Positions 25,501-36,466 are shown, numbered from the stretch's first letter. The stretch: 64,000 nt of DNA from Boudabousia marimammalium (GCF_001936115.1 NZ_MPDM01000002.1:1-64000); one strand, 5' to 3'. Numbers and translations are program-made. Notes: generated by a model not told the origin, from the letters alone.

Positions 25501-26098
25501 GTTTTAGTTCACTGGCTAAATCTTGCACTCGTGCCGCTTTATCCGACATGGATTCAAGTTTGCGTAGAGCACGTTCTTTACGCCGGCGATGCTTCAAGAT
25601 ACCAGCAGATTCTTCAATAAAGCCACGGCGTTCAACCGGAGTTGCAGACAAGATTGCGTCAAGTTGTCCTTGACCGACAATTACATGCATCTGCTTCCCC
25701 ATGCCGGTATCGGAAAGGAGCTCTTGAATATCTAGTAGCCGGGCTGGAGTGCCGTTGATAGCGTACTCAGATCCGCCTCCGCGAAACATGGTACGAGTGA
25801 TAGTAACCTCGGTGTAGTCGATGGGCAGGACACCATCTGAATTGTCAATAGTCAGGGATACTTCTGCTCTGCCCAGCGCAGGTTTTAGGGCAGTACCGGC
25901 AAAGATAACGTCAGCCATTTTAGCGCCGCGCAGACTCTTCGCACCCTGCTCCCCCATCACCCAGGTGAGGGCGTCAACGACGTTAGACTTACCGCTTCCG
26001 TTCGGACCGACTACTGCGGTGATGCCTGGTTCAAAACGCAACGTGGTAGTGGATGCAAATGATTTGAATCCACGCAAGGTCAACGTTTTGAGATACAT
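22514..26098 (-). CDS. smc: chromosome segregation ATPase Smc
   Basis: Condensin ATPase of 1194 residues. The N-terminal head has VVGPNGSGKSNVVDALTWVM (Walker A) and the Q-loop region VIVGQGQLDAIL. Two long coiled-coil arms (about 170-490 and 650-1000) flank a hinge of roughly 500-640 (KGWEGAIAAALQPFTDAGVT). The C-terminal head has the signature LSLLSGGERSLVAVAML and Walker B FYVMDEVEAALDD. Partners ScpA/ScpB are not in this window. It precedes ftsY, the conserved order smc-ftsY-ffh. Confidence 0.97.
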   Translation of the reverse strand: MYLKTLTLRGFKSFASTTTLRFEPGITAVVGPNGSGKSNVVDALTWVMGEQGAKSLRGAKMADVIFAGTALKPALGRAEVSLTIDNSDGVLPIDYTEVTITRTMFRGGGSEYAINGTPARLLDIQELLSDTGMGKQMHVIVGQGQLDAILSATPVERRGFIEESAGILKHRRRKERALRKLESMSDKAARVQDLASELKRQLGPLARQAKAARRAAGIQAQLTDARSRLVAADLAVWQAKLNTHSSDVEELKTARAALLEELGLAKQNLREAEQAANRTRAKFDAAVRAAADLGGVLERTKSLLALAQERERNLSQAEETPRTDPKVLDEKAQAAKALEDELSETTDRARLKLTEIVTKRAELDAAEAAAANEFARLSTLRSQLREQRARLEGDIAQAKSRLESAENLKTRAQRELAEAQERFAIAQKAVQNYQPVQIMAQGEAVKSHDEAIARRDRARQELDDLLAQEREVRNQASHWQARAEALSQATVPDDVTAELLKHEQVTGQLSKLFTVTKGWEGAIAAALQPFTDAGVTTNAQAAQTVMASFNGAARLLFGAAESDAERMIDEAAPAPSAPFTWALHLVSTQDPESAQILQQSLQGIAVAEDDSQARELLDKYPQVHKVVTSKGSVHTRWSIQQAGEDSSNVLALRAEYESAQKEAALAQQQASNLGAQLEQARQSLDQSIREANLAIKALRAADAKAAEAAAQRSQLETAERMAQAECERAEAATKRAEAEATLRQEQLAEAQARQGEKQNQQSEPDVEEARAAMEAASQAARQIREEETEIKLQLATTQERLAAAQGRTRSLLSAAERERSELARRALLEKKRTRALSHAKAVAAQTQILLQGVEASYQQAVTIRAEVSRLQQEQAGQVGRLRDQIENFNQKLGELLEGIHRDEVACSEINAQVTAAERSARLELGVEPLALVAQYGPEQPVPEWLFRAPVIPDEDAEEETPPASAEQDEKTETRPFNVAEVEAAYEAAQRRMERLGKVNPLALEEHRALSERYEYITTQLADLHQSRKDLLKIVDEVDDHVLKVFESAFNDTAQAFQEVFSTLFPGGRGRLVLTEPEDLLSSGIEVEARPAGKKVSRLSLLSGGERSLVAVAMLIAIFMARPSPFYVMDEVEAALDDTNLGRLLGIFKRLKENSQLIVITHQKRTMEVADALYGITMRDGVTKVVSQRLEERSH

Positions 26099-26158
26099 GG
26101 TTAATAGCTTAACTAAATGTCAACCAAAATAGCCGCAGTTTGCGCCTGCTAAGACTGG

Positions 26159-26920
26159 CTATTCTTCCTCAAGGGAAGCTAAACGGGCCATCCGAACCCG
26201 GCCAATAGCGGTGCGTAAAATGCCAATTCCAATAAAGTAAATACCGGAAATCCACCACAAAACCAGCACCCAAGTCGGGTGTACCGGATGCCAGCCCAGC
26301 AACAGTCCAGTCATCACAATCCACACCACTGTGACCACAATATTGATCGGCATCATGGCACGTACCCGTAATGGATGTACGAAAGTAAGCCGACTCAAAG
26401 TGAGGGCGCCAATCAACAGGCTGGCCACCACATTGAACCAAGCAGGGGTACCTAGAATCCAGAAGTACGCTGCCACGATATTCCAAGCGGCAGGGAATCC
26501 CACAAAGTAATAATCCTTCGCTTTCATCCCTTTATTGGCGTAGCAGAACATGGATGAGGCGGCAATGAACACTGTCATCACCACAGCTAGATTGCGTGAG
26601 CCAAAAGGAATGTAGCGCATCATGAAAAGTGCCGGAATAAAGGTCCATGTCAGGTAGTCGACGATATCGTCCAAAATGACGCCATCAAACCAGGGCACTA
26701 CTTCAGAAACTCTGGCTTTACGTGCCATAGTTCCATCGACCGCATCAACGATCAACGCTACGGACAACCAAATCCACATCCAGCCAATCCGGCCTTCAAT
26801 CAGACTGGTCAAGGCAAGAATTGCCCACAACACACCGGTCATGGTGAAAGCGTGGACTCCCCAAGCCTTAATGTACTGGGCTGTGGTGAACTGCTTCTGT
26901 TTTGATTCGCTCATGCTCAT
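26159..26920 (-). CDS. CDP-alcohol phosphatidyltransferase, phosphatidylcholine synthase (Pcs)-like
   Basis: A 253-residue integral membrane enzyme with about seven hydrophobic segments. The CDP-alcohol transferase motif is present as DAVDGTMARKARVSEVV then FDGVILDDIVDY, with the catalytic aspartates in DxxDG and GxxxDxxxD form. The spacing between AR and G is longer than in PgsA or PssA and resembles the Pcs family, which joins CDP-diacylglycerol and choline to phosphatidylcholine. The assignment to Pcs rather than another CDP-alcohol enzyme rests on this resemblance and length and is moderate. It sits downstream of folC with no obvious functional link. Confidence 0.7.
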   Translation of the reverse strand: MSMSESKQKQFTTAQYIKAWGVHAFTMTGVLWAILALTSLIEGRIGWMWIWLSVALIVDAVDGTMARKARVSEVVPWFDGVILDDIVDYLTWTFIPALFMMRYIPFGSRNLAVVMTVFIAASSMFCYANKGMKAKDYYFVGFPAAWNIVAAYFWILGTPAWFNVVASLLIGALTLSRLTFVHPLRVRAMMPINIVVTVVWIVMTGLLLGWHPVHPTWVLVLWWISGIYFIGIGILRTAIGRVRMARLASLEEE

Positions 26921-26933
26921 ACTTTAACTGTCT

Positions 26934-28298
26934 CTAGCTTAAACCGCACGCATGACGGGCTTGCCCGGCCAAAACTACCGACCCAAACGCCACGATTCCG
27001 TTGGCGGTCAAAGCCGACTGCGTATCTTGGCTCAGTTCCACTGCCTTGTCTAAGGCTTCAGCGGTACCAGACACCGCATACACCCGATCAGGGCCGAAAA
27101 CATCCTCGGCTATCTCACGCAAAGAGTCAAGATCAAGAGCGCGCGAAGATGGCATATCAGTCACCACAATCTCTTCCAAGACAGGTTCCATCTCAGCCAA
27201 AACAGCTTCCACGTTCTTATCCGCCATTGCCGAGAACACACCATAAATCCGTTCAAAACCAAAGGATTCCTGCAATGCTTCACGCAACGCCTGAGCACCA
27301 GCCGGATTATGTGCGGCATCCACTAAAACGGTCGGTGATGATTTGACAATCTCTAAGCGTCCCGGACTTTGCACCTGACCAAAAGCAGCTTCCACCACAT
27401 CTGCGGGCAGAGAGAGACCGCCTCGGAAAGCTTCCGCCGCGCACAAAGCCATTGCTGCGTTCATGGCTTGGTGCTCACCGAATAAGGGCACCACGATATC
27501 TTCATAGACTGCCGCTGGAGTACGAATTGACAGAATCTGCCCACCGACTCCAATCTGTCGGTCAATCACTTCGAAATCTTCACCCCAGACACGCAAGATC
27601 GCGTCCTGTTTGGCGGCTTCTTGATGTAGCACTTTCATTACTTCAGGAGGCTGCTGCCCCACAATCACGGTAGCGCCAGGCTTAATAATGCCGCTCTTGG
27701 TTTCGGCAATCGTCTCTAAATCGGCACCTAACCAGCGCTCGTGATCGTAGCTGATGGGCGTAATCACAGCAGTTGCGGCATCGATTACGTTCGTCGCATC
27801 CCAGCGGCCGCCCATCCCGACTTCCACAACTGCAACATCCACCGGGCTGCTGGCAAATGCTTGGTATGCCATCAGGGTGTACAGCTCAAAGAAGCTTAGG
27901 CGCGGCCCACCCTCAGCCTGAGACTGCTCGTCAGCCATCTGGACGAAAGGCTCACAGTCCTCCCAAGCCTGCACAAAATCGGCGGCGCTAATCATTTCCC
28001 CATCTAGGCTGATTCGCTCACGCACATCAAATAAATGAGGCGAGGTGAAGCGTCCGGTTCGCAATCCTAACGTGGATAGCAGACTATCAATCATCCGAGA
28101 AGTGGAAGTCTTACCGTTTGTTCCGGTCAAATGGACAGCCGGATAGGATTGCTGCGGGTTCCCCATCAGCTCTAGGGCCAGCCTGACTCTTTTCAGGTCA
28201 GGCTGGACCCGATGCTCAGGAGCCCGCGTATTGATTAGTTTTTCAATCTGGGCTACCTGGGGAAGATACTCTTGCTCTAAGGCGTCTGTATCAGTCAC
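26934..28298 (-). CDS. folC: bifunctional folylpolyglutamate/dihydrofolate synthase FolC
   Basis: ATP-dependent ligase of the Mur family adding glutamate to dihydropteroate and tetrahydrofolate. The ATP loop is [20 protein letters not shown] at about 57-76, followed by [16 protein letters not shown] (folate-binding loop), [15 protein letters not shown] and [11 protein letters not shown]. The C-terminal domain has [13 protein letters not shown]. The 454 residues are typical. Its start overlaps the ileS end by eight bases, suggesting co-transcription under the ileS T-box. Confidence 0.94.
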   Translation of the reverse strand: MTDTDALEQEYLPQVAQIEKLINTRAPEHRVQPDLKRVRLALELMGNPQQSYPAVHLTGTNGKTSTSRMIDSLLSTLGLRTGRFTSPHLFDVRERISLDGEMISAADFVQAWEDCEPFVQMADEQSQAEGGPRLSFFELYTLMAYQAFASSPVDVAVVEVGMGGRWDATNVIDAATAVITPISYDHERWLGADLETIAETKSGIIKPGATVIVGQQPPEVMKVLHQEAAKQDAILRVWGEDFEVIDRQIGVGGQILSIRTPAAVYEDIVVPLFGEHQAMNAAMALCAAEAFRGGLSLPADVVEAAFGQVQSPGRLEIVKSSPTVLVDAAHNPAGAQALREALQESFGFERIYGVFSAMADKNVEAVLAEMEPVLEEIVVTDMPSSRALDLDSLREIAEDVFGPDRVYAVSGTAEALDKAVELSQDTQSALTANGIVAFGSVVLAGQARHACGLS

Positions 28299-31200
28299 TA
28301 ACTTTTTCTACCTCAACTGTGACGGGACCCTCGGCTGCCTGAACCTCAAGTTCCACAGTCAAAGTGTCATGTTTAATCATGTCGGCATAGGTTTCTACCG
28401 CGCTCACGCGCTCAGCCGGGACGGTCAGTTTTACCTTGACACGGTCAGAGACGTACAGGTCGCGCGCTTTACGCTCATCTTGAATAGCGCGCACGATGTC
28501 ACGGGCGTAGCCTTCCGCTTCGAGGGCGTCATCAAGCTCCGTGTCGAGAACAACGAATGCACCGGAGTCTAAGACGGTAGCAACCTCGCCCTCGTTCGCA
28601 CTGACCTTAATAGAAAGCTCGAACTGACCCTCATGCAGTCGCACGGGCTCTCCCCCGACTAGGACGCCACCAAAGACAACCTCGTCGCCATTAACTTCCC
28701 ACTGCCCTGACTTCTGAGCCCCGAAAAGCTGTGAGGTGAAACGACGGAAAGACGGATCAAACTCGCGCGGGTTCAAGGTGAGCTGCTGCTCAACTCGGTA
28801 ACCAGAGGCCTGCGGCTCCTTGAACTCTACTTCCTTCACATTTACCTCACCGGCAATCAAATCAGCGAAACGCTCAACCCCACCCTGCGTGGTGACGAGG
28901 GTGAGTTTGCGCAGTGGCTGGCGCACACGCAACTGATTGGCCTTACGCAAACCATGAGCTGCGGAGACAACGTTACGAACCTCATCCATGGAGGCTACCA
29001 GTTCAGCATCGAAAGCAGTTTCCGGGAGCATCGGCCAGTCAGTCAGGTGAACAGAGCGTCCACCGGTAAGTCCACGCCAAATTTCTTCACTCAGCAACGG
29101 CAGCAAAGGAGCGGCCACGCGCGTGAACACCTCCAGCGCCGTGTACAAGGTGTTGAAGGCGTCGTGGTCTTCATTCCAGAAACGCTCACGGGAAGTACGC
29201 ACATACCAGTTGGTTAGGAGATCCACATAGTCACGGATTGCATCAGTCGCGTCAGTGATGGCGTAAAGGTCAAGCTGTTCCCGAACGGTGTCAGCCAGTT
29301 CTTTAGTCCGCGAAATCACGTAGCGATCCATCACCGTCAAGCCGTCCAAAACATGCGGATCATCGAGATCTAGCAGCCGAGCCTGGTAGCCGGCGCCCTG
29401 AGAGCAGGTCTGTGCGTACAGGCTGAAGAAGTAGTAGGTGTTCCAAAGCGGCAGGAGCACGTGACGCACTGTGTCACGAATACCATCCTCATGCACGACT
29501 AGGTTTCCGCCGCGAACCACCGGAGAAGACATCAAGAACCAGCGCATCGCGTCGGAGCCGTACTTGTTGAACACTTCCTGAACGTCAGGATAGTTCCGCA
29601 AAGACTTGCTCATCTTACGTCCATCATCACCCAGCACGATACCGTGAGAAACACAGCTACTGAAAGCCTGGCAGTCAAAGAGGGCGGTAGCCAACACGTG
29701 CAGAGTGTAGAACCAGCCACGTGTCTGCCCAATGTACTCCACAATGAAGTCGCCCGGGTAATGGCTTTCAAACCATTCGACATTCTCGAAGGGGTAATGA
29801 ACCTGCGCGAAAGGCATGGAGCCTGATTCGAACCAGCAGTCCAAAACATCAGGGATGCGGCGCATCATAGACTGACCGGTCGGATCGTCCGGGTTAGGGC
29901 GAACTAGGGTGTCAATGAAAGGACGGTGCAGGTCCTTAACCTCTACGCCGAAGTCACGTTCAAGCTCAGCGAAGGAACCGTACACGTCGGTGCGCGGGTA
30001 TTCCGGATTGTCAGAAACCCATACCGGGATGGGGGCGCCCCAGAAACGGTTACGACTAATCGACCAGTCGCGGGCACCTTCCAGCCATTTGCCGAACTGA
30101 CCATCACGCAGATGCTCAGGCGTCCAAGTGATCTTCTGGTTTAGTTCCACCATGCGATCACGGATCTTAGTTACTGCTACGAACCAAGAGGACACTGCCC
30201 GGTAGATGAGCGGCTTACGACAGCGCCAACAGTGCGGGTATGAGTGCACGTAGGACTTCTGCTGAACCAAAACCGGACGCTGCGACTCAGGGATGCGGGC
30301 TAGCGGGCCGGTGCTGTCACGCAAGTCATGAGTGATCGGCTTGTTCGCGTCGAAGATATGCTGACCTTCATATTCGGGTACTTCTGCGGTGAGGATACCA
30401 CCGTCATCGACGGGCATGAATACATCGCGGATACCTGCCGCAGCGCAGACGTTCATATCGTCTTCACCAAAGGCAGGAGCCATATGCACCAAACCGGTAC
30501 CAGAATCGGAAGTCACGAAGTCAGCAGCGAGCACTGACCAGACAGCCTCATCCTCGTGCTTATTCGCATCAACACGGGCACCACGCTCATCCAAGCTGGC
30601 GTAGCCAAGATTGTTCAAGAGGCGCTCTACGAAGAAATCGAACATCGGGTAGTAGGTGCGCCCAACCAGCTCAGAGCCGGCGTATTCACGTAGCACCTCG
30701 GGGGCCTCCCCCAGTTCCTTCGTGTAGGCGCCCAAGAGCTCCTTCGCCACGATAACGCTTTCACCAGCAAGCACGCCCTCGGAAGGACGCACGGTGACGT
30801 AGGTGAAACTGGGGTTGACGGCGATAGCCATATTGGAGGGCAAGGTCCACGGAGTGGTCGTCCAGATTAGTGCCCATTCGCTAGGCAGCCCGTCTTCTGA
30901 AAGCATGCGGACGGCAACGGTCACCGTATTATCTTGACGGTCTTGATAGACCTCATCATCCATCTTCAGTTCGTGGTTCGATAGCGGGGTCTGGTCGTTC
31001 CAGCAGTATGGCAGGACGCGGTAACCCTGGTAGGCCAAGCCCTTGTCGTAGAGCTGCTTGAAAGCCCAGATGACTGATTCCATGAAAGTAGGGTCAAGGG
31101 TCTTGTAATCATTGTCGAAGTCAACCCACCGTGCCTGTCGGTTGATATAGTCCTGCCATTCATCAGTGAACTGAAGCACGGATGAGCGACAAACCTCGTT

Positions 31201-31620
31201 GAACTTTTCGATGCCGATGCCGCCTTCACCGTCAATAGCGTCTTTACCGGAAATGCCGAGGATGCGCTCTGCTTCCAACTCCGCAGGAAGACCATGGGTA
31301 TCCCAGCCAAAACGGCGCTCTACGCGGTGTCCGCGCATGGTTTGGTAGCGGCCTACGAGGTCTTTAACGTAGCCGGTAAGGAGGTGGCCGTAGTGGGGCA
31401 GACCATTAGCAAACGGAGGGCCATCGTAGAAGATGAACTCATTGTCTCCGTTTTCACCTGCTGGGCGCTGATCGATAGAGGCCTGGAAAGTTTTATCGGC
31501 CTCCCAGTAGGCCAAGGTAGCTTCCTCCATTTGCGGGAAGGAAGGAGAAATCTCGATTCCACCATCACGATGCAAGGGGTAGCCAAAAGCGTTTACATTA
31601 GCGGAGTTTTGGGGGGTCAT
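28291..31620 (-). CDS. ileS: isoleucyl-tRNA synthetase
   Basis: Class I synthetase charging tRNA-Ile, with an editing domain that removes valine. The HIGH-type motif is in [15 protein letters not shown] (near residue 80), the editing domain covers about 200-420 ([19 protein letters not shown]), and KMSKS is [12 protein letters not shown] at about 680. A tRNA-binding anticodon domain and a long C-terminal extension bring it to 1109 residues, matching actinobacterial type. A GGAG site eight bases ahead of the ATG is the one controlled by the T-box upstream. Confidence 0.97.
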   Translation of the reverse strand: MTPQNSANVNAFGYPLHRDGGIEISPSFPQMEEATLAYWEADKTFQASIDQRPAGENGDNEFIFYDGPPFANGLPHYGHLLTGYVKDLVGRYQTMRGHRVERRFGWDTHGLPAELEAERILGISGKDAIDGEGGIGIEKFNEVCRSSVLQFTDEWQDYINRQARWVDFDNDYKTLDPTFMESVIWAFKQLYDKGLAYQGYRVLPYCWNDQTPLSNHELKMDDEVYQDRQDNTVTVAVRMLSEDGLPSEWALIWTTTPWTLPSNMAIAVNPSFTYVTVRPSEGVLAGESVIVAKELLGAYTKELGEAPEVLREYAGSELVGRTYYPMFDFFVERLLNNLGYASLDERGARVDANKHEDEAVWSVLAADFVTSDSGTGLVHMAPAFGEDDMNVCAAAGIRDVFMPVDDGGILTAEVPEYEGQHIFDANKPITHDLRDSTGPLARIPESQRPVLVQQKSYVHSYPHCWRCRKPLIYRAVSSWFVAVTKIRDRMVELNQKITWTPEHLRDGQFGKWLEGARDWSISRNRFWGAPIPVWVSDNPEYPRTDVYGSFAELERDFGVEVKDLHRPFIDTLVRPNPDDPTGQSMMRRIPDVLDCWFESGSMPFAQVHYPFENVEWFESHYPGDFIVEYIGQTRGWFYTLHVLATALFDCQAFSSCVSHGIVLGDDGRKMSKSLRNYPDVQEVFNKYGSDAMRWFLMSSPVVRGGNLVVHEDGIRDTVRHVLLPLWNTYYFFSLYAQTCSQGAGYQARLLDLDDPHVLDGLTVMDRYVISRTKELADTVREQLDLYAITDATDAIRDYVDLLTNWYVRTSRERFWNEDHDAFNTLYTALEVFTRVAAPLLPLLSEEIWRGLTGGRSVHLTDWPMLPETAFDAELVASMDEVRNVVSAAHGLRKANQLRVRQPLRKLTLVTTQGGVERFADLIAGEVNVKEVEFKEPQASGYRVEQQLTLNPREFDPSFRRFTSQLFGAQKSGQWEVNGDEVVFGGVLVGGEPVRLHEGQFELSIKVSANEGEVATVLDSGAFVVLDTELDDALEAEGYARDIVRAIQDERKARDLYVSDRVKVKLTVPAERVSAVETYADMIKHDTLTVELEVQAAEGPVTVEVEKVSD

Positions 31621-31621
31621 T

Positions 31622-31832
31622 CAGGTTTCTCCATACTCGTCCATTTCCTGGTCGAGGACGGCGACTCACTTCGTGAGCTACCGCGGTACCACCCCGCTTG
31701 CAGAAGGATTCCCTTCTACCTCTCATTGACAGCTATCTCGGGCTTACCCGTCCGGTTCTAATAGGGGCGAAAACGCCCGGTTCTTCCGGATGCTCCCCGG
31801 TGATATCCCAATACTTGGGGCCGGTTCATTGC
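31622..31832 (-). promoter_or_regulatory. ileS T-box riboswitch (translational type)
   Basis: The leader RNA of ileS, read on the minus strand. The T-box sequence GGGTGGTACCGCGG is at 31694-31681. Upstream is a short stem I whose loop contains GATATCACCGGGGAGC, with the specifier AUC at 31804-31802, an isoleucine codon. A stem III (AGAAGG/CCTTCT at about 31709-31724) precedes the T-box. Downstream, CGTCC pairs with GGACG near the ribosome site GGAG, giving a sequestrator rather than a U-run terminator. Uncharged tRNA-Ile would pair with both specifier and T-box and open the ribosome site. The compact stem I is typical of actinobacterial ileS T-boxes. Confidence 0.9.
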
Positions 31833-31838
31833 CACGCC

Positions 31839-31867
31839 AGTATACAGTCGAGTTACCCACATTCCAA
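31839..31867 (-). promoter_or_regulatory. predicted promoter of ileS
   Basis: On the minus strand TTGGAA (31867-31862) and TATACT (31844-31839) are 17 bases apart, close to the sigma70 consensus. The start point near 31832 coincides with the 5' edge of the T-box. Confidence 0.7.
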
Positions 31868-31898
31868 GCGCAAAATAAGTGAGATTAAAGACCTCTAC

Positions 31899-32579
31899 TC
31901 AGCGGTAAGTAGATGCCGGCGCGGTAACCTGCCCGTCGCCACGCAAATCATAAGGCCCATCGGCTTCAGATTGAGGCTGAATTTGCGCATAAATCCAGGC
32001 TTTTACCCGGGCCCCCACTTCTCTGATATCGCGTCCAAGTTGCCCTTCTTCACGGCCAGGTGAAATCACTCCAACCGCATCCACTCTTAAGCTTTGCGCC
32101 AAATACAGAGCTCGGGGCAGATGGTAATCCTGAGTCACCACTATCAAATTGGTGGCCTTAAAGGTATTTACCGCACGGGCCAGCGAATAGTAGGTAGAAA
32201 CGCCCTTGCCATCAATGAAAATACGTGCCTTAGGGACGCCTGCTGAGACCGCATAACGAGCCATCACCTCCGTTTCATTACCGCTTCCCCCATTGGCATC
32301 ACCACTCATAATAATGGGTAGCTCAGGATTCATTTTCCACACAGCAATGGCAGTATCTAAACGCTGCTGGAGCATCGGGCTGGGGCGCGGTCCTGGATAT
32401 ACCGCAGCACCCAAAACCATAATGGCCTGCGCATCTGGCGCTGGAGAGAACTCTGCTAGCTCGTAGCATTTATCGCCGCAACTGGATTTAACTATCCAGT
32501 TCATGACCAGTCCTCCGACCAGCGCCAGACCTAGGGCGGTAGCAAGAAAACCAGCCACCGCTCGCAACCAATGCTTCAT
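31899..32579 (-). CDS. SanA/YdcF (DUF218) family membrane protein
   Basis: A 226-residue protein with an N-terminal transmembrane anchor (about 8-30) and a DUF218 domain facing outside. The domain shows AIMVLGAAVYPGPRPSPMLQ, PIIMSGDANGGSGNETEVMA and VVTQDYHLPRALYLAQ. These are the glycine-rich nucleotide/phosphate-like loops of the SanA family, which affects envelope permeability and vancomycin sensitivity in Enterobacteria. Its biochemical role is not established. It begins one base inside the aldose epimerase gene end, so the two are co-transcribed. Confidence 0.85.
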   Translation of the reverse strand: MKHWLRAVAGFLATALGLALVGGLVMNWIVKSSCGDKCYELAEFSPAPDAQAIMVLGAAVYPGPRPSPMLQQRLDTAIAVWKMNPELPIIMSGDANGGSGNETEVMARYAVSAGVPKARIFIDGKGVSTYYSLARAVNTFKATNLIVVTQDYHLPRALYLAQSLRVDAVGVISPGREEGQLGRDIREVGARVKAWIYAQIQPQSEADGPYDLRGDGQVTAPASTYR

Positions 32580-33508
32580 TAGCGAGCTACCTCGCCGCTG
32601 GGCGCAGAGACCGTCAGTTGCACTGTGAACATACGTGAATGGGCAGGCTCCAGACGCAGAGCTTCTGCCAGTTCTGGACGATTGTAAGCGTCAGCGATAA
32701 ACTCGCAGGGCTCTACCGCTACTGATTGGCCCGGGCGAACGCTCATTCCCTCACCGGTGTAGACATGGAATACACCGACACCTGCCTGTTGACGTAGTCC
32801 GGTGTAAGTCATTTCAATATCGTAGGTGCCGTTATTGATCTTTGCGGTGTTGCTAGAAAGCGCCGTATAGGCTGTATCAACATTCTCTGCAGAATGTAGG
32901 ACCACTGGCTCTTCAACTTCCACAAAAGGTTCAGGCAGAGGATTCAATTGCTCATCCACCAGTACCTTCTGTCGAGCCGGGAGCGTAACCGTCCAGTCTC
33001 CCTCGTGTGCGAAATACGGATGCCAGCCCATACCGACCGGTGCGGCCTTCTCACCCTGGTTGGTAGCTTCCATCTCCATGAACAGGTTAGGACCGTCCAA
33101 ACGGTAAGTTACCTTTAAAGCAATCCGGAAAGGGTAGGCATCTATTCCGCCTACAGTGATAGCCAAGGTGACACTAGAATCAGTGAAATGCAAAATCTCC
33201 CAGTCACGCATATAGGCTAAGCCATGTAGCGCAGAGCGCATCCCGTACTCATCGGGGCCGAAATCGTACTCAACGCCGTCGAAGCTGTAACGGGCATCTT
33301 GGATACGATTCGACCATGGCACCAACAGAGCGCTCCTACAACCATCCAAGGTGTTCAGGTGAGCAACATCGGAGTACCCATCAATCAGATGATGGGAATG
33401 GTGTCCGTCCCTAATTGTCCACGAGTTAAGCACTGCACCTCGGCGTGAGCCGCGAGCGGTATAGACTCCGCTCCTAATCGTCCAATCTGGTAGGGTCGCT
33501 TCCGTCAT
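32579..33508 (-). CDS. aldose 1-epimerase family protein
   Basis: A 309-residue beta-sandwich mutarotase-like protein that interconverts sugar anomers. Visible are the catalytic His in GMGWHPYFA (near residue 167), the Arg-containing LVPWSNRIQDARYSFDG at about 61-77 and the catalytic Glu in VAVEPCEF near 278. The sugar substrate cannot be read from sequence; galactose, glucose and related hexoses are all possible. The gene lies between leuS and the SanA-like gene with no linked sugar transporter. Confidence 0.85.
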   Translation of the reverse strand: MTEATLPDWTIRSGVYTARGSRRGAVLNSWTIRDGHHSHHLIDGYSDVAHLNTLDGCRSALLVPWSNRIQDARYSFDGVEYDFGPDEYGMRSALHGLAYMRDWEILHFTDSSVTLAITVGGIDAYPFRIALKVTYRLDGPNLFMEMEATNQGEKAAPVGMGWHPYFAHEGDWTVTLPARQKVLVDEQLNPLPEPFVEVEEPVVLHSAENVDTAYTALSSNTAKINNGTYDIEMTYTGLRQQAGVGVFHVYTGEGMSVRPGQSVAVEPCEFIADAYNRPELAEALRLEPAHSRMFTVQLTVSAPSGEVAR

Positions 33509-33601
33509 TGAATTCCTCCTATCAATAGGCGAGGCTCCTTTGCCCCTGCCCTATTGTAACCCGAGGAAGCCCAGAACGGTTGCGACCCTATCAAGTGGCA
33601 A

Positions 33602-36466
33602 TTATTTTGGAAGCACCACGTTCACCAGTTTCGGAGCGCGGATAATCATGCGAGCCGGCTCTCTACCCTCCAAAATCTCCGCAATAGGACCTGCAGCGAG
33701 CGCTTGCTCCCCCAATTCTTCCTCGGAAATATCCGGGTCTACCTCAATTCGAGCTTTAACCTTTCCATTCACCTGAACGACGCAGGTAATCGAATCAGCC
33801 TTCAGCAAGGAAGCGTCGGTAACTTCAGGGAAGTCCTCATGAACCAAAGAATCTGCGTGACCGAGCAAGGCCCACAGCTCTTCCGCAATATGCGGAGCCA
33901 CCGGAGCAACCATCAATAGCAGGGGCTCAACAGCTTCACGTGGCACCTTAGTCAATCCAGTCAGATGGTTATTCAACACAATCATTTTGGCAATCGCGGT
34001 ATTCACGCGCAGATTGTTGTATTCTTCGGTCACCTCAGCGATGGTTCGAGCCACTAGACGTTTAGTTTCCCGGTCAGCCGGCTCATCAACTACCGTAATC
34101 TCGCCGGTCTCCTCATCTATCACATTTCGCCACAGCCGCTGCAAGAAACGCTGTGAACCGACCACTGCGCGAGTGTCCCAAGGACGGGACATATCCAGTG
34201 GACCCATACTCATCTCATAAACACGGAAAGTATCAGCACCATACTCATCACACATATAGTCAGGCGTGACAATATTCTTCAAAGACTTGCCCATCTTGCC
34301 GTATTCACGGGTGACCGGCTGCCCCTGGTAGGTGAAACCAGCGGTCTCATCGCCTTCAATTTCATCCGCGGGAACATACTGTCCGCGCGCATCCTTGAAT
34401 GCATAAGCCTGCACGTAGCCCTGATTAAAGAGACGATGGAAAGGCTCAGATGAGTTCAAGAAGCCCAGATCGAAGAGTACCTTGTGCCAGAAGCGCGCAT
34501 ACAGCAGGTGGAGCACGGCATGTTCAACACCGCCGACATACATATCCGCACCACCGGAAGCGCCCTCGGAACGCGGCCCCATCCAGTACGCCTCATTCTC
34601 ATCAGCGGCGAAAGCTTCGCTATTATTCGGGTCCGTGTAGCGTAGCTCATACCAGCAGGAGCCGGCCCACTGCGGCATCGTATTGGTTTCGCGCCGGTAC
34701 TGCTTGGGTCCATCACCCAAATCCAGCTCCACATTCACCCATTCCTCGGCGCGACCCAGGGGCGGCTCCGGCTTGGAATAGCGGTCATCAGGATCGAAAG
34801 TGCGCGGGTTGAAATCCTTCATTTCGGGTAGCTCCACCGGCAGCATCTCCTCGGGGAGCGCATGGGTGACGCCATTCTCATCATAAACAATGGGGAAAGG
34901 CTCACCCCAGTAGCGCTGACGGCTAAACAGCCAGTCACGCAAACGGTAGGTGGTGGTGGCATGTCCGACGCCGGCCTCTTCCAGCCAAGCAATCATCTTG
35001 GCTTTCGCTTCAGTCTTATTCAGACCGTTCAAATCGATTGCTTCATTGGCAGAGTTCACTACTCGACCGTCTTCTTCCCAAGCGCTTTGCTTGTCGAAAT
35101 CGGCGGGAGTTTCCATCGTGTAGATGATGTCTAAGTTGAACTTCTGGGCGTACTCAAAGTCACGCTGATCATGCGCAGGGACCGCCATAATGGAGCCGGT
35201 GCCGTAACCGGTCAGCACGTAGTCCGCCGTAAAAACGGGAACCTCTCCCTCGGTGACCGGGTTGATGGCGTAAAGGCCTGTAAACACGCCAGTCTTTTCC
35301 CGCTCATCACCGGTACGGTCAGTTTCAGACTTAGCTTCAGCCTGCTCACGATAGGCGGCAACAGCCTCACGCGGGTTAGCGTACCCACCGGTCCATTCTG
35401 CACGAGTTCCCTCCGGCCATTGCGCCGGCAGATTTTCGCTGTCACTAATCAACTCATGTTCGGGGGCTACCACGGTGAAGGTTGCGCCGAAGAGAGTGTC
35501 GGGGCGGGTGGTGTAGACCTCGATGAAACGATCACCAATGGAAAAACGCACCGTCGCACCCTCGGAACGCCCAATCCAGTGACGCTGCATGGAGGAAACC
35601 TTATCCGGCCAGTCAATGGTGTCGAGGTCAGCAAGTAGCCGGTCAGCGTAATCGGTAATCCGCATCATCCACTGCTTCAGCTTTGCCGGGAAGACCGGAT
35701 AGTTACCGCGTTCTGAGCGACCATCAGTGGTAACTTCTTCATTCGATAGCACGGTTCCCAGTCCTGGACACCAGTTCACAGCAGCCTCAGAAATATAGGC
35801 CAAGCGGTGATTATCTAGCACCTCATGCTGTTCAAGGCTACTCAGCTCAGCCCACTTCCGACCGTCGGGGAGGGCGCGTTGTCCGGTAGCATATTCTTCA
35901 GCCAGTTCACTGATGGGACGGGCTCGCCCAGTGCCACGGCCATCACGGGCGGGAGCCTCCGTGTCATACCATGAGTTGTAGACCTGCAAGAAAATCCACT
36001 GGGTCCAGCGCACATAGTCAGTATCCGTGGTCGCGAAGGTGCGGCGGCGGTCATGACCCAAACCAATCCGGCGCAGCTGGCGCTCCATATTGGCAATATT
36101 TTCTTCGGTCGTGATACGCGGGTGCTGACCGGTCTGGACCGCATACTGTTCCGCGGGCAGACCAAAAGCATCATAAGACATAGTGTGGAGCACGTTATAG
36201 CCTTGCATCCGGTGGTAGCGGCCAATTACGTCTGTAGCAATGTAGCCGAGGGGGTGTCCCACGTGCAGACCTTTACCGGAGGGGTAAGGGAACATGTCAA
36301 GAATGAAGTACGGCTTCTTTTCTGACTGCGGGCCCTGCAAATCTCCGACAGGGTTATCTGCATGGAAGCTACCAAGCCGCTCCCAGTTCTTCTGCCATTT
36401 AGCTTCGATTTGTCCTGCTAGCGTTGCATCATAGCGGTGCAGCTCATTTGCCGTTGTCTCAGTCAT
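33602..36466 (-). CDS. leuS: leucyl-tRNA synthetase
   Basis: Class I synthetase of 954 residues. The HIGH motif is in [17 protein letters not shown] (about 59-75), the editing domain runs about 260-460 ([13 protein letters not shown]), and the KMSKS loop is GKMGKSLKN at about 715, with Gly in place of the first Ser. This single change keeps both lysines and I do not regard it as inactivating. The C-terminal domain contains [15 protein letters not shown]. No T-box motif precedes it, in contrast to ileS. Confidence 0.96.
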   Translation of the reverse strand: MTETTANELHRYDATLAGQIEAKWQKNWERLGSFHADNPVGDLQGPQSEKKPYFILDMFPYPSGKGLHVGHPLGYIATDVIGRYHRMQGYNVLHTMSYDAFGLPAEQYAVQTGQHPRITTEENIANMERQLRRIGLGHDRRRTFATTDTDYVRWTQWIFLQVYNSWYDTEAPARDGRGTGRARPISELAEEYATGQRALPDGRKWAELSSLEQHEVLDNHRLAYISEAAVNWCPGLGTVLSNEEVTTDGRSERGNYPVFPAKLKQWMMRITDYADRLLADLDTIDWPDKVSSMQRHWIGRSEGATVRFSIGDRFIEVYTTRPDTLFGATFTVVAPEHELISDSENLPAQWPEGTRAEWTGGYANPREAVAAYREQAEAKSETDRTGDEREKTGVFTGLYAINPVTEGEVPVFTADYVLTGYGTGSIMAVPAHDQRDFEYAQKFNLDIIYTMETPADFDKQSAWEEDGRVVNSANEAIDLNGLNKTEAKAKMIAWLEEAGVGHATTTYRLRDWLFSRQRYWGEPFPIVYDENGVTHALPEEMLPVELPEMKDFNPRTFDPDDRYSKPEPPLGRAEEWVNVELDLGDGPKQYRRETNTMPQWAGSCWYELRYTDPNNSEAFAADENEAYWMGPRSEGASGGADMYVGGVEHAVLHLLYARFWHKVLFDLGFLNSSEPFHRLFNQGYVQAYAFKDARGQYVPADEIEGDETAGFTYQGQPVTREYGKMGKSLKNIVTPDYMCDEYGADTFRVYEMSMGPLDMSRPWDTRAVVGSQRFLQRLWRNVIDEETGEITVVDEPADRETKRLVARTIAEVTEEYNNLRVNTAIAKMIVLNNHLTGLTKVPREAVEPLLLMVAPVAPHIAEELWALLGHADSLVHEDFPEVTDASLLKADSITCVVQVNGKVKARIEVDPDISEEELGEQALAAGPIAEILEGREPARMIIRAPKLVNVVLPK

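Noticed and set aside
34270-34310. LeuS KMGKS instead of KMSKS as a sign of an inactive enzyme
   Set aside because: Both catalytic lysines remain and the substitution occurs in otherwise normal synthetases; the gene is full length.
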